Counted from the stretch's first letter, positions 52,164 through 64,000 are shown. The stretch is DNA of 64,000 nucleotides from Endocalyx cinctus (GCA_001600455.1 BCKC01000001.1:7668582-7732581); one strand, 5' to 3'. Program-made: numbers and translations. The notes: generated by a model not told the origin, from the letters alone.

Positions 52164-54782
52164 TTACACGTTGTTGTCTCCATTATCTCGCCATACATGC
52201 GTATCTCCAAGACTGAAAGAGCTTGACTCGCTCCTTGGCACATGGTAGCTCCGAGACACTGTTGTCTCATGATCTTCACCGTCATTCGACGTTACTACTA
52301 TCCTGGCATTCATAGACTGCCCAGGGGATAATAAGGGGGGTGGGTCTTGGTATATCCAAGGTTGCGAGAGTGGCATGACAAGATTAGGGTTGACAAACTC
52401 CATACCCTTTTCCCTATCCTCGTCAATCGTACTCATGCGTCGAGTAAGACGCGTTTGGCGAAGCACCCCTGTTTCTTCTGCCTGGCGGTCCGGACGACTC
52501 TCCGAGCCAGGGTCAGCCTCCCGGTTAATGCTTCTGAGGGCAATGAATCTGGTAAGGGGGGTGTAACGCCTGCGAAAGTATGTATTATACCACAGAGTCA
52601 GAGCCACCAAGGGCACGACGAAACCAGCGGGAATAAAGGCTTTCCTCAATACCAATATTGCGATCATGACAATTTGGAACGAAACAAGCCCTAAGATAAT
52701 ACGGGCGCAAATCATAGGCCATGCTCCGCCCGTGGCATGCTGAGGTTGGTCCATGGCATAGAGTAGTTGGTATTTATACACGAAGTAGCCAAGTCCAAAG
52801 TAGCACAGGCCAAGAAATAGTACGACTTGAGAATGAGGGAGGATGCTGTACACCAAGCACAAAATAAATATTAACAAGGCCGTTGGTAGATAGAATCCGT
52901 AGTTAAACAAGGCCGGCCTCGAGAGCTCGGCAAAATCTCTAGGCGTCTTTGCTCCCATACGGTAAATCGGATACAGGGAGACACTGCCAAACTGGAGAAG
53001 TTTGAAGGGAAACAAACCAATACCCTGTAACATGATGAAGTTGAGGTAAAAGTTGCTCAGACCTTGTATAGAGACGGCTAATTTGTTGGCCAGTTGACTT
53101 GTATCACTCAACGAGTTCCTGATCAAGGCCCAAAACTCAAAAAGAGCCGCACTGCCAGATATAGCATAGACGACAAAGATATTGAAAAAGACAAAGAAGA
53201 AATTCTTCGATATAGTGGATAATTCGACATCTCCTTGCGATATCATGCCCTGCACATTCGACAAATAATCGTAGAGGTAGGGTATGAGAACGTTGAGAAG
53301 CGAGACAACGAGAGTAGGTAAACCAGTTTGCACAAGCGCTTTAGTAATCTCGTGCTCTTCAAGTGATTCGGCAATGGAGGGTGCTATTTGAGCAATGCTG
53401 CAGATGCTGAGCAACTGAGCCAATATAGCTACGGGCAAGAGCCATATAATAGATAAGACGAAAATGGCGACGGTGATGGTCCACGACTGCAGTCTACGTC
53501 TCCAACGGGGGGCGTACGTGTTTGCCCACACGACATCAGACGGAGCCGGTGCCGGCTTGGTTAGTAGTTGGCCGGGTCTCGGATCTACCGTAGCTTGCAT
53601 GGCCATCTGACAGGCCGCAATAGAGTCCATCGTAACAAAGGCCGTATCGGTCGGCTCGTATTCTTTCCTCCTCGCGGATCGGATTTTTTCGTCGAGACGA
53701 CGAAGTTTCTCTTCGTAGTAATCTAGCGCATCAACTTTCTGGCTTTGCATTCCGAGGAAACCATATCGAAGTCGAATTTTCGGTCGTATCCTCTCGGCCA
53801 TGAGATTCCGAAGACTGCTGTTACCGGTAAGAAGTTGGCCGCTTTCATGGTTTTCATCGTCGTGGTAGCTATTCCCTTGCTCTTCGTTACCGTTTGTCTC
53901 GTCACGCTGCTGTGTGCTAGCGCCAGACTCTACCGGCAGGACAGGCTTTTGGGATATATAAGCATTCCAAGCTTCTTCGAGTTTCTGTAACAGTTGTTTC
54001 CTCTCGGTCATGAGCGAATCGATTTCAGCCCAGTTGCGACATATCGTAACACTCCTCACATGGCCAATTTCCAGATTCTCAATAAACTCTTTTATCTTTT
54101 CCTCAGATCTGATATCCTTAGGTATTCCCGTCAATCTGAAGGTTCGATCGGTTACGGTGGATTGGGTTCCGAGGTAGTCTTGTCTTAAGCTGATAACTTT
54201 CAAGGTCTCGGAGTTCATGAAGTAAACGGTGAGGAAAGTAAAGAACCAGGTAAAAGCAAGATATGCCCAAAGGTACTCGGTCTTGGGCTGCGGAGGATCT
54301 TCGCCATAGAAGGAAGGATAGCGGTCGGTCGAGGTTAAGAAATTACTGGACGAGTCGTTTTTCGGGCGACTAGGAAATAAAGGCTTTCCGGCGTCGAAGA
54401 CATAATGTATAGGCCACAACACGACGGCGGCAAAGAAGAACATAGTGGCAAATAAACGAAGAGACATCTTGAAAAAGGATAGGAATACGAACGCATCCAA
54501 ACCAGCAGATGCTAAAATCTGCTCTTCGGTTACCCTGTAAAGCGCCGGTATCCATCCGAAAAAGCTGTCAGGCAGATGAGGCAAGGCGATATTGGGATCG
54601 TTCTGTCGTTTGCGAGCGGAATATAGAGTCTTCCATCGTGGTCGCAGAATACAAAAACCAAGAAAAGCCGATATTCCCAAGGCAGAAGAGATTACGAGTT
54701 GAACTATGATCTCTTTATTTCCAGGCCCAGCAAATTGGGATCCATCTCCATGACATAGATCATCGTCATCGTCGCCCATCAT
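52164..54782 (-). CDS. CSC1/OSCA-type calcium-permeable stress-gated channel
   Basis: A single exon of 872 aa, starting MMGDDDDD (the second Met, 54779, is equally possible). TM0 lies at about residues 28-46 (VQLVISSALGISAFLGFCIL), two more helices at about 100-125 and 173-190, then a cytosolic loop with RRM-like elements (FRLTGIPKDIRSEEKI and DTAFVTMDSIAACQMAM) and a conserved APAPSDVVWANTYAP. The RSN1_7TM/DUF221 channel core with several helices follows (FVLSIIWLLPVAILAQLL to WYNTYFRRRYTPL). The polar C-terminal tail is about 120 residues. Homologues are hyperosmolality- or mechanically gated cation channels of the plasma membrane or endomembranes. Length and topology match the family. Confidence 0.92.
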   Translation of the reverse strand: MMGDDDDDLCHGDGSQFAGPGNKEIIVQLVISSALGISAFLGFCILRPRWKTLYSARKRQNDPNIALPHLPDSFFGWIPALYRVTEEQILASAGLDAFVFLSFFKMSLRLFATMFFFAAVVLWPIHYVFDAGKPLFPSRPKNDSSSNFLTSTDRYPSFYGEDPPQPKTEYLWAYLAFTWFFTFLTVYFMNSETLKVISLRQDYLGTQSTVTDRTFRLTGIPKDIRSEEKIKEFIENLEIGHVRSVTICRNWAEIDSLMTERKQLLQKLEEAWNAYISQKPVLPVESGASTQQRDETNGNEEQGNSYHDDENHESGQLLTGNSSLRNLMAERIRPKIRLRYGFLGMQSQKVDALDYYEEKLRRLDEKIRSARRKEYEPTDTAFVTMDSIAACQMAMQATVDPRPGQLLTKPAPAPSDVVWANTYAPRWRRRLQSWTITVAIFVLSIIWLLPVAILAQLLSICSIAQIAPSIAESLEEHEITKALVQTGLPTLVVSLLNVLIPYLYDYLSNVQGMISQGDVELSTISKNFFFVFFNIFVVYAISGSAALFEFWALIRNSLSDTSQLANKLAVSIQGLSNFYLNFIMLQGIGLFPFKLLQFGSVSLYPIYRMGAKTPRDFAELSRPALFNYGFYLPTALLIFILCLVYSILPHSQVVLFLGLCYFGLGYFVYKYQLLYAMDQPQHATGGAWPMICARIILGLVSFQIVMIAILVLRKAFIPAGFVVPLVALTLWYNTYFRRRYTPLTRFIALRSINREADPGSESRPDRQAEETGVLRQTRLTRRMSTIDEDREKGMEFVNPNLVMPLSQPWIYQDPPPLLSPGQSMNARIVVTSNDGEDHETTVSRSYHVPRSESSSFSLGDTHVWRDNGDNNV

Positions 54783-55421
54783 ATTGGCATGATAAGTAAG
54801 GTAAGGTTGAAAAGGGAGAGAAATAATAAATTTGTATTGACTCGGAACACAATCTCTAAAAACTGGTGGGAGAGGGGGTTAAAAGAAAGAGAAAAAAAAA
54901 AAAAGAAGTTAAAATACTTATTATTAAGAAGAAAAAAATACTCAAGTCGAATTATAAAATAGGAAATATAGATAGATTATCGCATAACATATAGCAATAA
55001 CAAATAATCTCCAGGGCTCTGTATTTTAACTGTTTGACATGCCTACATCCAATAATTCGTGATCCACGCGATGAAGGAAGCTATTGTGGGGGCTGCTGTT
55101 GGAAGACAGGTACGCTAAGATAGTGACGTATGTGAGCTAATGCAGCATATATCCTGTCACATGCATTATTTACTGCTGTCCACGGGTCTACGGGTACCGT
55201 GTACACGTCAATGATAAGCATTAAGCCTTCTAACCATTAGTTACTAAGGCACTAATAATAATAGGTAATTAAGTACTTACTTAAGTACTAAAGGTACTCA
55301 AATAAATTTATTATAGGCAGCTATTCATCCCCTATACTAAGTACTTAACCTCAGTACCTAGGCAGCTAGGCTGCTAGGCTGCTAGGCTGCTAGGTTAGCT
55401 GGCAGCTGGTTAGGTCCTTAA
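54783..55421. other. 639-bp intergenic region with tandem repeat
   Basis: A-rich 5' flank of CSC1, then a segment dense in short AGTACT/TTAAGTAC repeats (55265-55350) and four copies of an 8-bp unit (55365-55396). No gene. Confidence 0.55.
55365..55396. repeat. Four tandem 8-bp units (GCTAGGCT)
   Basis: Three perfect copies and one with a single difference (GCTAGGTT), 25 bp beyond the HTS1 stop codon. Confidence 0.85.
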
Positions 55422-56908
55422 TTATACCTTCATCTCTAACATACGTTTTATTTCCTTCACAAGATCTTCTCTAGCAATAATCACCTCGCCTTTCTCCTTC
55501 TCTTCCGTCTCTGTATCATTGGCCGATATATTCCATTTCAATTTAATAGTATTCCTACCGAATTCGTCTTGGCTAAGGATAATACTGATTGGTGCTGCTT
55601 TGGAAGCACTAGTTTGCCGGTGGAACCTAGGCTTTACCTTGGCTGTAAAATCTGCGCGGATACCAGCATCCCAAAGCTGCCGAGTAATGGCCATCCGTTC
55701 GAGCAGGAGGCCATCGTAACCCGCTCCGCCTACGGCCATAACATAAACATCGAGTTCGCGAGTAAGCTTTGACGCCTTCTTCTCCCGTTGTGAGTTCAGA
55801 ATCCTGAAGATCCGATCCACGCCAAAAGAAGCACCGACGCATGGTATTTGCTGCTTGCCGTACATACCCACAAGACCATCGTATCTTCCACCGGCAGCGA
55901 TACTTCCAACCTGAGAATGCTCCGGCTTTTGAGGCACAACTTCGTAGATAATCCCGGTATAGTAGTCGAGTCCACGGGCGAGCGACAGATCCAATATCAC
56001 CTTCTTCTCGACGTCGAATACTTCGAGATAGGAGCCTAGAAGACTCATTTCGTCGAGCCCCGCCAGCACCTTTTCATTGGCGCAAACTGTCGTGTCTGTT
56101 TTAAGTGTATCAACCATTTCACGTAACCCGCCACTGCGTCTCACGTAGGCGCCGACTTTGTCTGCCACTTCATCGGACAGTCCTTTCTGTCCAACCATTT
56201 CGCTTCGAACTTCTTCCCAAGATGCTTTATCGAGCTTATCTATAGAGGAGCTGATAAGACGTATCTTTTCCAGGGGTACGCCGGCGACTGCAAATAATCC
56301 ATCCAATATGCATCGGTGGTTCAATCTTATAGTCACATCTAGGCCAATCGCATTGAATACTTCGGCGAGAATACGTATGATCTCGGCATCCGGGATCATG
56401 GTATCGTAAACACCGGCGATATCAAAATCGCATTGATAGAACTCGCGAAACCTGCCCCGGGCCATGGCCGGCTGGTCTCGTCGGTAGACCTTGGCGATCT
56501 GATACCGCTTGACTTGCTTTACGTCGGTATTCATTGCCAACCAGCGAGCGAACGGTACGGTCAAGTCGTAGCGCAACGAACACAACTCCCCCCCTTGATC
56601 TTCAAGATTATAGATCAAGCGAGAATCTTCGCCGTATTTTTCGGCAAGAAGGTGACGCAACTCGAACACGGGGGTATCTAGCGGAAGTCCACCGTGTCGC
56701 CGAAACACGTCGCTAATAGTCTGGCTGTCCTCGATCGTGAGCAACCAACTAATTCAGATGGTATCAAGGTAGATTCTGACTGAAATAGATGATTAAATGA
56801 GACATACAAGATATGATCACGCAGCAAAAGATCTTGACCAAACCAGTCATAGGTCCCTTTGGGGGTTTTGAGATCCTGTCGGGAGGTTCCCGGATTACTA
56901 GTCGCCAT
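55422..56908 (-). CDS. HTS1: Histidyl-tRNA synthetase
   Basis: Exons 56908..56808 and 56724..55422 (83-nt intron) give 467 aa. I chose the acceptor that yields RDHIFQTISDVFRRHGG, the form expected for the family; the nearer AG would insert nine odd residues. Class II landmarks: LKTPKGTYDW at the N-terminus, LDTPVFELRHLLAEKYGED (motif 1 region), VYRRDQPAMARGRFREFYQC (motif 2), RGLDYYTGIIYEV (histidine A), SIAAGGRYDGLVG (histidine B) and GASFGVDRIF (motif 3), then the anticodon-binding domain. It charges tRNA-His in the cytosol. No WHEP domain and no mitochondrial presequence precede the ATG; an in-frame TAA lies 36 nt upstream. An out-of-frame ATG frame overlaps the start. Confidence 0.93.
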
Positions 56909-57053
56909 GATGTTTTGAACAATCAACGAGTAGGTACTGAGTTACAACAAGTTTATACAAAGAAGAAACTAATTGGGGCGAAATGTGACGAACCAAGTCA
57001 AAGTCGGTCTCGTAGCAGATCATATATGTTGGTAACTGTTGAGATTGACTCAT
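56898..57053 (-). other. Possible upstream open reading frame overlapping the HTS1 start
   Basis: ATG at 57053 opens 51 codons ending at a TAG 8 nt past the HTS1 ATG, in a different frame. If within the transcript, it would be expected to lower HTS1 translation. Transcript start is unknown. Confidence 0.3.
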
Positions 57054-57837
57054 TTTGTGAAGGTGAGTAAGCCGGAGTGACTAAGGATAGTGGGGTCGTA
57101 GTGGACGTATTCAGGTTGTAACTTGATGTTGGGTCCGATTTCATTGACGATACAAACAACCAGACTACCAGGCAGCCAGGGTCCACAAGTCGCTTCTAAA
57201 TGAGAGGTATCATCCTATAGCGGTCTCGATGATAGACAGTGACATGATACAAACCCTTCGGTATCTCTACGAGAAATTACATATTTCCAACAACCTAGAA
57301 AGTCTGATCATATCTGCCAGGTAACCATTATGACCTGGACTAGATTTATCTGCTGCTCTTTTTCTCATTACTCAAAGCGCGATCTAGAGAGTAGACCTTT
57401 TCCAAGAGATCTACCAAGCTCACCATGATCCATATTGCAACAGCTACTGGCTGTCTTCTTGGTGGGCAATGAAGTATCGTATTATAAAAAAACCACTTTA
57501 TACTCTATCTTCTTTGTTCTACTATATAGAGGTCAAAGAGCATTTCGATGATAACTTCACAGAAAACGCGACAATAGTCTTTGCTGATTTTCTTTCATTC
57601 TTTTACTCTTTCGCCCTTTAGAAAGCCACTGCATTCGATCCACCCCTTCATCTTTGTCTCGATGGTATATATATTGCCAAACCCCCCTTTGCTGTTCAGT
57701 TCTGAGAATGTTCCAGTAAATACTTTCAAACATTTGAAAAGGTCAGAGACATCTTCAAAGTTTGATACCTTCTTTTCTTTATTCATTTCTTCTCTTTAAT
57801 TGTTCCCTTTTCTTCCAATTTCGTGCCCTCTTTTGAT
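57054..57837. other. Divergent promoter region
   Basis: Between HTS1 and the single-pass membrane protein gene. Pyrimidine-rich tract 57570-57630 on the plus strand. No other gene. Confidence 0.5.
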
Positions 57838-58479
57838 ATGTCACCCATTCATTTTTTAGATAGTTTCACTGACCTCGGCGCTGCCCTCCGCTTCAAATCT
57901 GGTCTCCATCTTCGGGGTGAAAGAGACGACGCTGCCCCTGATCTTGGGGGGCAAAGGACAAACGGAAGCAACGATAAATCAACTCTTATCGCCTGGTTAG
58001 TGATAGGGGCTGTCTTGCTGATATTTGTGTCTATTTTCGCATATTTCTTCTTCATCCGGCGGGGCAAGAAAGCCGCCAAGAAAAGCAAACTCAGGCCGCT
58101 ACGCACGGTCGGAGATCTCGAGCTGGGGCAAACTTCTCGCTCCGGTAGATGGAATCAAGCGAACGACAAGACCGAGAGCAATTCGAAAGGCAAGAATGCT
58201 GAAGTGCCCAGGATCCCAACGCCGAAGGGCTTCCACTCCTTCATTCTCGGTCGCGGCGAAACCTCTTTCAATCAAAACTCGAAGACCTCATCTCCCTGGC
58301 GTAGCAGTAGTCCAGTCGCGGCAGAAAGCTCCAGAATGCAACAAGAGAGGGCCATCGCCAGAGAAAAGTCCGACGAAACCCGTGCGGCTCGCGAGATGAA
58401 GGCTAAGGCTGAGGCACTTACCACCGACGATGATAAGTTATCCTCATCCTCCATGGAGACAGTTGATCTAAATCGATAA
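57838..58479 (+). CDS. Hypothetical single-pass membrane protein
   Basis: A single exon of 213 aa, starting at the ATG giving MSPIHFLDSF; the frame is open slightly further upstream but only from a GTG. A short polar N-terminal part (about 50 residues) is followed by one transmembrane helix at about residues 50-73 (LIAWLVIGAVLLIFVSIFAY) and a basic stop-transfer stretch (RRGKKAAKKSK). The remaining 130 residues are Ser/Lys/Arg-rich and low complexity, ending in a region rich in Ala/Glu/Lys (ARE-, KAKAEAL) that may be helical. No signal peptide; probable topology is N-out/C-in by the positive-inside rule. I do not recognise a family. Confidence 0.65.
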   Translation: MSPIHFLDSFTDLGAALRFKSGLHLRGERDDAAPDLGGQRTNGSNDKSTLIAWLVIGAVLLIFVSIFAYFFFIRRGKKAAKKSKLRPLRTVGDLELGQTSRSGRWNQANDKTESNSKGKNAEVPRIPTPKGFHSFILGRGETSFNQNSKTSSPWRSSSPVAAESSRMQQERAIAREKSDETRAAREMKAKAEALTTDDDKLSSSSMETVDLNR

Positions 58480-59495
58480 GTGACGTAAATATATAGTTAA
58501 TAGAGTCACCCTGGCGGTGGCCTTTAATTCGAAGTTAAAGTATGTAGACCAGTAAGATGCTGGCTTAGCTGATGCCATTTTCTCCATGTTACTAAATTAT
58601 TTTTTTATGGCGCCTGTCTCTACCAGCAAAGAACTTCTTGAGCACTTTGCATTTATGCACCACCGGTTCCGTTTGATCCAAGGCAGTCCATGTCAACTGC
58701 GCTAATGCATGGATCTAACGTCCTATTTGGTTGTTTGATACATGATTTCAGTTCACAAAATGATCATTAAATTAAGTGCCTACCGCGGTTTTGAGATCAG
58801 AGGTGCGTGGGACGACTTTGATGCCGCTAAAAAAAGTCGGATAAGTACTCCGGAGAGATTGAACAAAGTGGTGCTCGGGATGTCCGCTAGAATATTACAT
58901 GGAGACGAGGCATATTATGAAGCGGATTCGGCAAGGTTGCATCCTGTGGATGGATACCCTGCTTATCTGACTTGAGAAAAAGGTTAATAATATATGAGAT
59001 AATGGATGAATTTCTTAGGTTCTGCCTTTCTTGATTGTAATACTAGATACTTATGTGGCATATATAACCATACGCATAGCTCAAACCCTCGTAGCCCCTG
59101 AACCCCTATCGGACTGTGTTATAGAAATTACCTAAGGGCCAATAAAGATTTTCTCGATATGGAGTAGACCTTCTGAAAGCTTTCATCTCGGGGATCATCC
59201 CTACGCACGTAGATATGCCCCATATCCTCACTACAGTCAATATCATATCAGTCTCATTAAGGATTATTATCTTAATTACTTATATCAAATGAAGTGTAAG
59301 GTTCGATTAGGCTCTGGTTTTTGTTATGGCGGGCTTTACAATGCTAATAACATTATCAATGGACTAATCAGATGCAAGTCAACCCTGAGCTTGCCGCCCT
59401 TCTTCTTCAGACCGCGCTGATTTATATTCAAAGGGCATCCACTTCACCATACCTTCGATCTTCGAAATGGCTCCCTAGTCATTCATTTTTACCTG
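58480..59495. other. 1-kb intergenic region with one doubtful small frame
   Basis: A 77-codon frame at 58742-58975 (SAYRGFEIRGAWDDFDAAKK, later DGYPAYLT) has plausible protein-like composition but no start context, domain or neighbour to support it; it could be a gene remnant. The rest is AT-rich. Confidence 0.4.
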
Positions 59496-60161
59496 CTAAG
59501 CGATCATACTGGTGCTCGGCACAAGCTGCCTCCCTTCCGTAGCTAGGTCATCTACGATTGCAACCGTTAACATAACATCCTTTTCTACATCTAAGACTAA
59601 TAACCGTCTATCTCGGACAGCTGTGATATAATTCCCCAAACCATTCGGGGTGTCGCCTAGCCCATCCATCTGCCCGGAACAAGTGGTGTTTCTTATCATC
59701 GCCCCATTATCTCGACGCACACAGCCTAGGGAAAAACGCACCGAGGCACTGGAATGTCTCTCCAACCCGTCCCAGTATGCTTCGAGAGGTCCAGCAGTTC
59801 TCCCATTATCCTGGTACTTCCGTTTCTTCTCTGCGAGAAGACGGGATCGATGCGCCCAAGAGAGCTACCATCACATTCCACTGGCAGTGGCGGTTGCACG
59901 CATGAGCGTCATAGTCCCGCCGATTGGGAGGAATTGCCCGTTTTCGGGAAAATGCACGTTGCTTGAGAGAGATAATTGGGAGGATGCGTTATTCTTCATA
60001 GCCTCAAGTACTTCATGTACAACAAATTGGAGACAAGCTCTGTCACAAGGAGAAGGAAAAGCAGCAATATCCGTGCTGGGGCCGCTTAAGTCTACAAGAG
60101 CACCGATGTGATAAGCGGAGCGCATGCCATAAAGGACTTCGGTCAGTGTCATCTCAGTCAC
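59496..60161 (-). pseudogene. Decayed DUF8021-like gene
   Basis: One reading frame runs from 60161 to 59496 but is broken by TGA (59873-59871) and TAG (59867-59865). The part before the stops reads CDRACLQFVVHEVLEAMKNN and LSLSSNVHFPENGQFLPIGG, the usual opening of SnoaL-fold-like fungal secreted proteins. The part after reads LEAYWDGLERHSSASV, CVRRDNGAMIRNT and YITAVRDRRLLVLDVEKDV, the usual second half. About 100 residues normally found between them are missing and there is no signal peptide in place. Two stops plus an internal deletion in an otherwise matching frame indicate a pseudogene. It is distantly related to the intact gene at 41.8-42.7 kb. Confidence 0.7.
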
Positions 60162-60487
60162 ATGCTTGACCTGGCCACCGTAATAGCGTTAACTAAGCAG
60201 TACATTCATCCGTGGCGGACGAATGTTGCCCCCGTTAAGAGCTCAGTTGTTATCCATATATTATAGCTATCTCAACTATTTTCCGATGATTCCATCTTAT
60301 AAGAAGTACTTTATCTTGCATTACTACCAATATTATCTCCTGGGTCCACAAAAATGAAGATGTTTTTCTCAGATATCCCACCAATTCAACAGGAGAAAGT
60401 GATATATACGTATATGTATGTCCTTCTTACTATTTGAAACTGACTCATTCGATAAGAGAGAAGCGACATTAATTAGCTTTCACGAAT
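60162..60487. other. Intergenic region
   Basis: 326 bp between the DUF8021-like pseudogene and the protease 3' end. AT-rich; nothing seen. Confidence 0.5.
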
Positions 60488-62092
<1,605 letters not shown>

Positions 62093-62352
62093 GTTGGTGA
62101 ATAGTAAGAGAAATTTTTCCAAGTGAGTAAACTCTAAGGATAGGAGTATGTGGTTCTCGAGGATGATATAGAGCTGTAAATCTTTTTCTATTTCTGGAAA
62201 TCGAGGGAGGCAGCAACGCTATTTATCTTCAAGTGAAGATTTTCTAGCTTAAGCCTTTTCGGCACTCCAAATCTATTAACTATTATCCTTTCTAGGAAAG
62301 TATAATGACTTCCCGATCCATAGTCTGGCAAGAGAACCTGATCGAGCTCTTC

Positions 62353-62366
62353 CTACCTGCAGGTAG
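62353..62366. promoter_or_regulatory. Perfect 14-bp palindrome upstream of the protease
   Basis: CTACCTGCAGGTAG, 261-274 bp before the protease start codon. Its symmetry suits a dimeric DNA-binding protein; no specific factor is assigned. Confidence 0.4.
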
Positions 62367-62377
62367 TCTGTTCTGCG

Positions 62378-62396
62378 TCTCTCTCTCTCTCTCTCT
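62378..62396. repeat. CT microsatellite
   Basis: About nine CT units (GA on the coding strand) some 290 bp upstream of the protease start. Confidence 0.85.
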
Positions 62397-63978
62397 TGGG
62401 GCATATTGACCGCTTGACTACCACTCAAAGGGGGTAGGTGGGTGGGTGCACAGAAATGGGCAGAGTAATATTGTTCTATCCTTTCCAATTATCTTAAGAA
62501 TGCGTGGCATGGGTTCACCGTAGCATGCATGGTCACCAGACATGTCCTAATAGCAGCGTAGAAAGGTAGCGACGAGTGATCGTTATCCATGGTTGAGTGT
62601 AATTAATGGATATCGGAGGGTAATTGATTATGTGAAGTCAGACTAGCAATACAGGAAAAGGACAATAAATCGGCAGCAGCTGTTCCTCATCCACTGGACT
62701 AGGGTTCTTGAGTAGTATGGTGACATAGATAGGCTCTAGTTCCAGACTCTCCCTAGCAGCAAGCCCACATCTTGCTTCAGTTACCGGCGGTGGGGAGTTT
62801 ACATGGGTGCGCTCGATACAACTCAAAATAAACGAGGTCGATTTTGAAGATACCCTCGAAACAGGTAAAGAGGCAGATGGAGAGAATGTATGCGTGTACC
62901 TCTATCGCGGAGTTATTTAACTTGGATTGCCAAGCTGTTCTTTTCCTCCAGAATATATGTCCGAATTCATGATCTCATGAGCATAATAGGATGGATTTCC
63001 TAATACAGTATTTTGTTCACCCTAGTTATCAATAGCTCTTCCATACTAGTTCCTCACTCTTTCATACGCGTGCAATGAAACGGAAATATTACGACGTCAG
63101 CGTATTGAAACCCAAAATCAATAACGTCGTACGAAGCAATGTCCGATTTCAAGTCAAAGCGCCAATACGATAGTTACTTGTACAGATATACCAAAACTAG
63201 CCCGGCATCGGCTTCCAACCGTCTTTTCAATATTTCTTATTATACGGCCCTTTTTTTTTCGACCATGGCTTATCCCTTAACGATGAAAGCCAGCTGTTTT
63301 CTACAAATTTACTATACAAGCTACCTATCTAATGCTACACTGATATCCAGACAGTTATATTAGATCAACATACTGATGATAGTGTGGTGTACTATGTAGT
63401 AGATTGTGGGCATACGCCCCGCACAAGGAAAAGGAACCCTGCCAGGAAACCAGGGTCTTGAATACACGCAGGCACGCAGGCACGTTAAACTGGCTGGCTG
63501 GTGAAAAGAAACATCGGTAAACGCAGCATCACGTAGGCCATATCCCAATATTACATGAAATTCGGTAAATTTCACTAGAAGTGCAGATAAGATTTCTGGC
63601 CCTTAGAATCCGATTGCCATCGTTGCTCAAGGTGTCGTACACCGGCGGCGACTAAATAAGATACGGGAAATACCCGAGAGGCTGGATTATACCACTAATA
63701 ACGCTATTGACCTCCAGTCATTCCCTAAGACCTATCCACAAACTTCAAGTCTACTGTGTACGTTACCTATCTACATAACCCACTAGGTCTTTACTTGAAG
63801 CTTAGGGTTACGGAAGTCCAGATAACTTAATGATGAAAATGAAGTCTCTGGGTTTCCATCCTGGTTAACCCCTTATCGCTCACGTTGGACAACATCTAAC
63901 CTTGTAATTAATCATTATATCGTCCGTTCGGTTTGAACCTAAAATACTACACATAGCTACCCTGACTAACTGCTAACG

Positions 63979-64000
63979 CCCCCCCCCCCCCCCCCCCCCC
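63979..64000. repeat. Poly-C run at the window edge
   Basis: 22 consecutive C, continuing to the last base. True length cannot be seen. No telomeric TTAGGG/CCCTAA array is present. Confidence 0.9.

Larger units (their letters stand above)
62093..64000. other. 1.9-kb gene-free right end
   Basis: Protease promoter region and beyond. Contains a 14-bp palindrome (62353-62366), a CT microsatellite (62378-62396), small ACGCAGGC repeats near 63465-63485 and a terminal C run. Open frames here are under 75 codons and unsupported. Confidence 0.5.

Noticed and set aside
62093..64000. Right end as a telomere
   Set aside because: No TTAGGG/CCCTAA arrays; only a C homopolymer at the edge.

Overview
The window is nuclear DNA from a filamentous ascomycete (Pezizomycotina). 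The support is short spliceosomal introns (about 60-130 nt, GT(A/G)AGT-type donors, CTAAT-like branch sites), a Zn2Cys6/Fungal_trans regulator, a TRAPP-II subunit, an Ilm1-type ER protein, a proteinase K-type subtilase, a fungal-type GH2/GH43 pair and a CSC1-type channel. Class or order cannot be fixed from sequence alone. About 25 protein genes are supported. No tRNA, rRNA, CRISPR array or autonomous transposon was recognised. I worked out intron boundaries by hand, checking that phases agree, so most multi-exon models are specific but untested.

Layout. 1-2.8 kb: the 3' end of an unknown gene and a six-exon Zn2Cys6 transcription factor. 2.8-9.9 kb: a gene-poor, AT-rich stretch holding one two-exon hypothetical gene fused at its 3' end to a broken enoyl-reductase pseudogene, plus a G-quadruplex motif, a C14-A23-G8 homopolymer block and a 12-bp-arm inverted repeat. 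9.9-31 kb is mainly housekeeping: YdeI-family protein, mitochondrial phosphate carrier, Rossmann-fold protein, Ilm1, GGTase-I beta subunit, Trs130/TRAPPC10, a kinase-like protein with an apparently recent nonsense codon, methylthioribose-1-phosphate isomerase, a small cysteine-rich secreted protein and a secreted M20 peptidase. 31-44 kb: Kin4-like kinase, a solitary cytochrome P450, an orphan protein, a 77-aa SMP-like protein, a secreted DUF8021-like protein and an Ayr1-like SDR. 44-52 kb: a divergent carbohydrate-active pair (GH43 and GH2) sharing a 1.1-kb promoter, then a type II membrane glycosyltransferase-like gene. 52-64 kb: CSC1/OSCA channel, cytosolic histidyl-tRNA synthetase, a single-pass membrane protein, a decayed DUF8021-like pseudogene, a subtilisin-like protease and a gene-free tail ending in 22 C.

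How the genes may work together. The clearest functional unit is the GH43/GH2 pair. Its shared promoter carries a GGCTAAA (XlnR/Xyr1-type) site and a CCG-N6-CGG palindrome of the kind bound by zinc-cluster regulators, which suggests co-induction for plant polysaccharide breakdown. Several secreted proteins (protease, M20 peptidase, DUF8021-like, cysteine-rich protein) fit a saprotrophic or plant-associated life. Three loci (7.2-7.8, 24.8 and 59.5-60.2 kb) carry nonsense or frameshift lesions. Some of these are compatible with C-to-T decay (RIP-like), but that is an inference.
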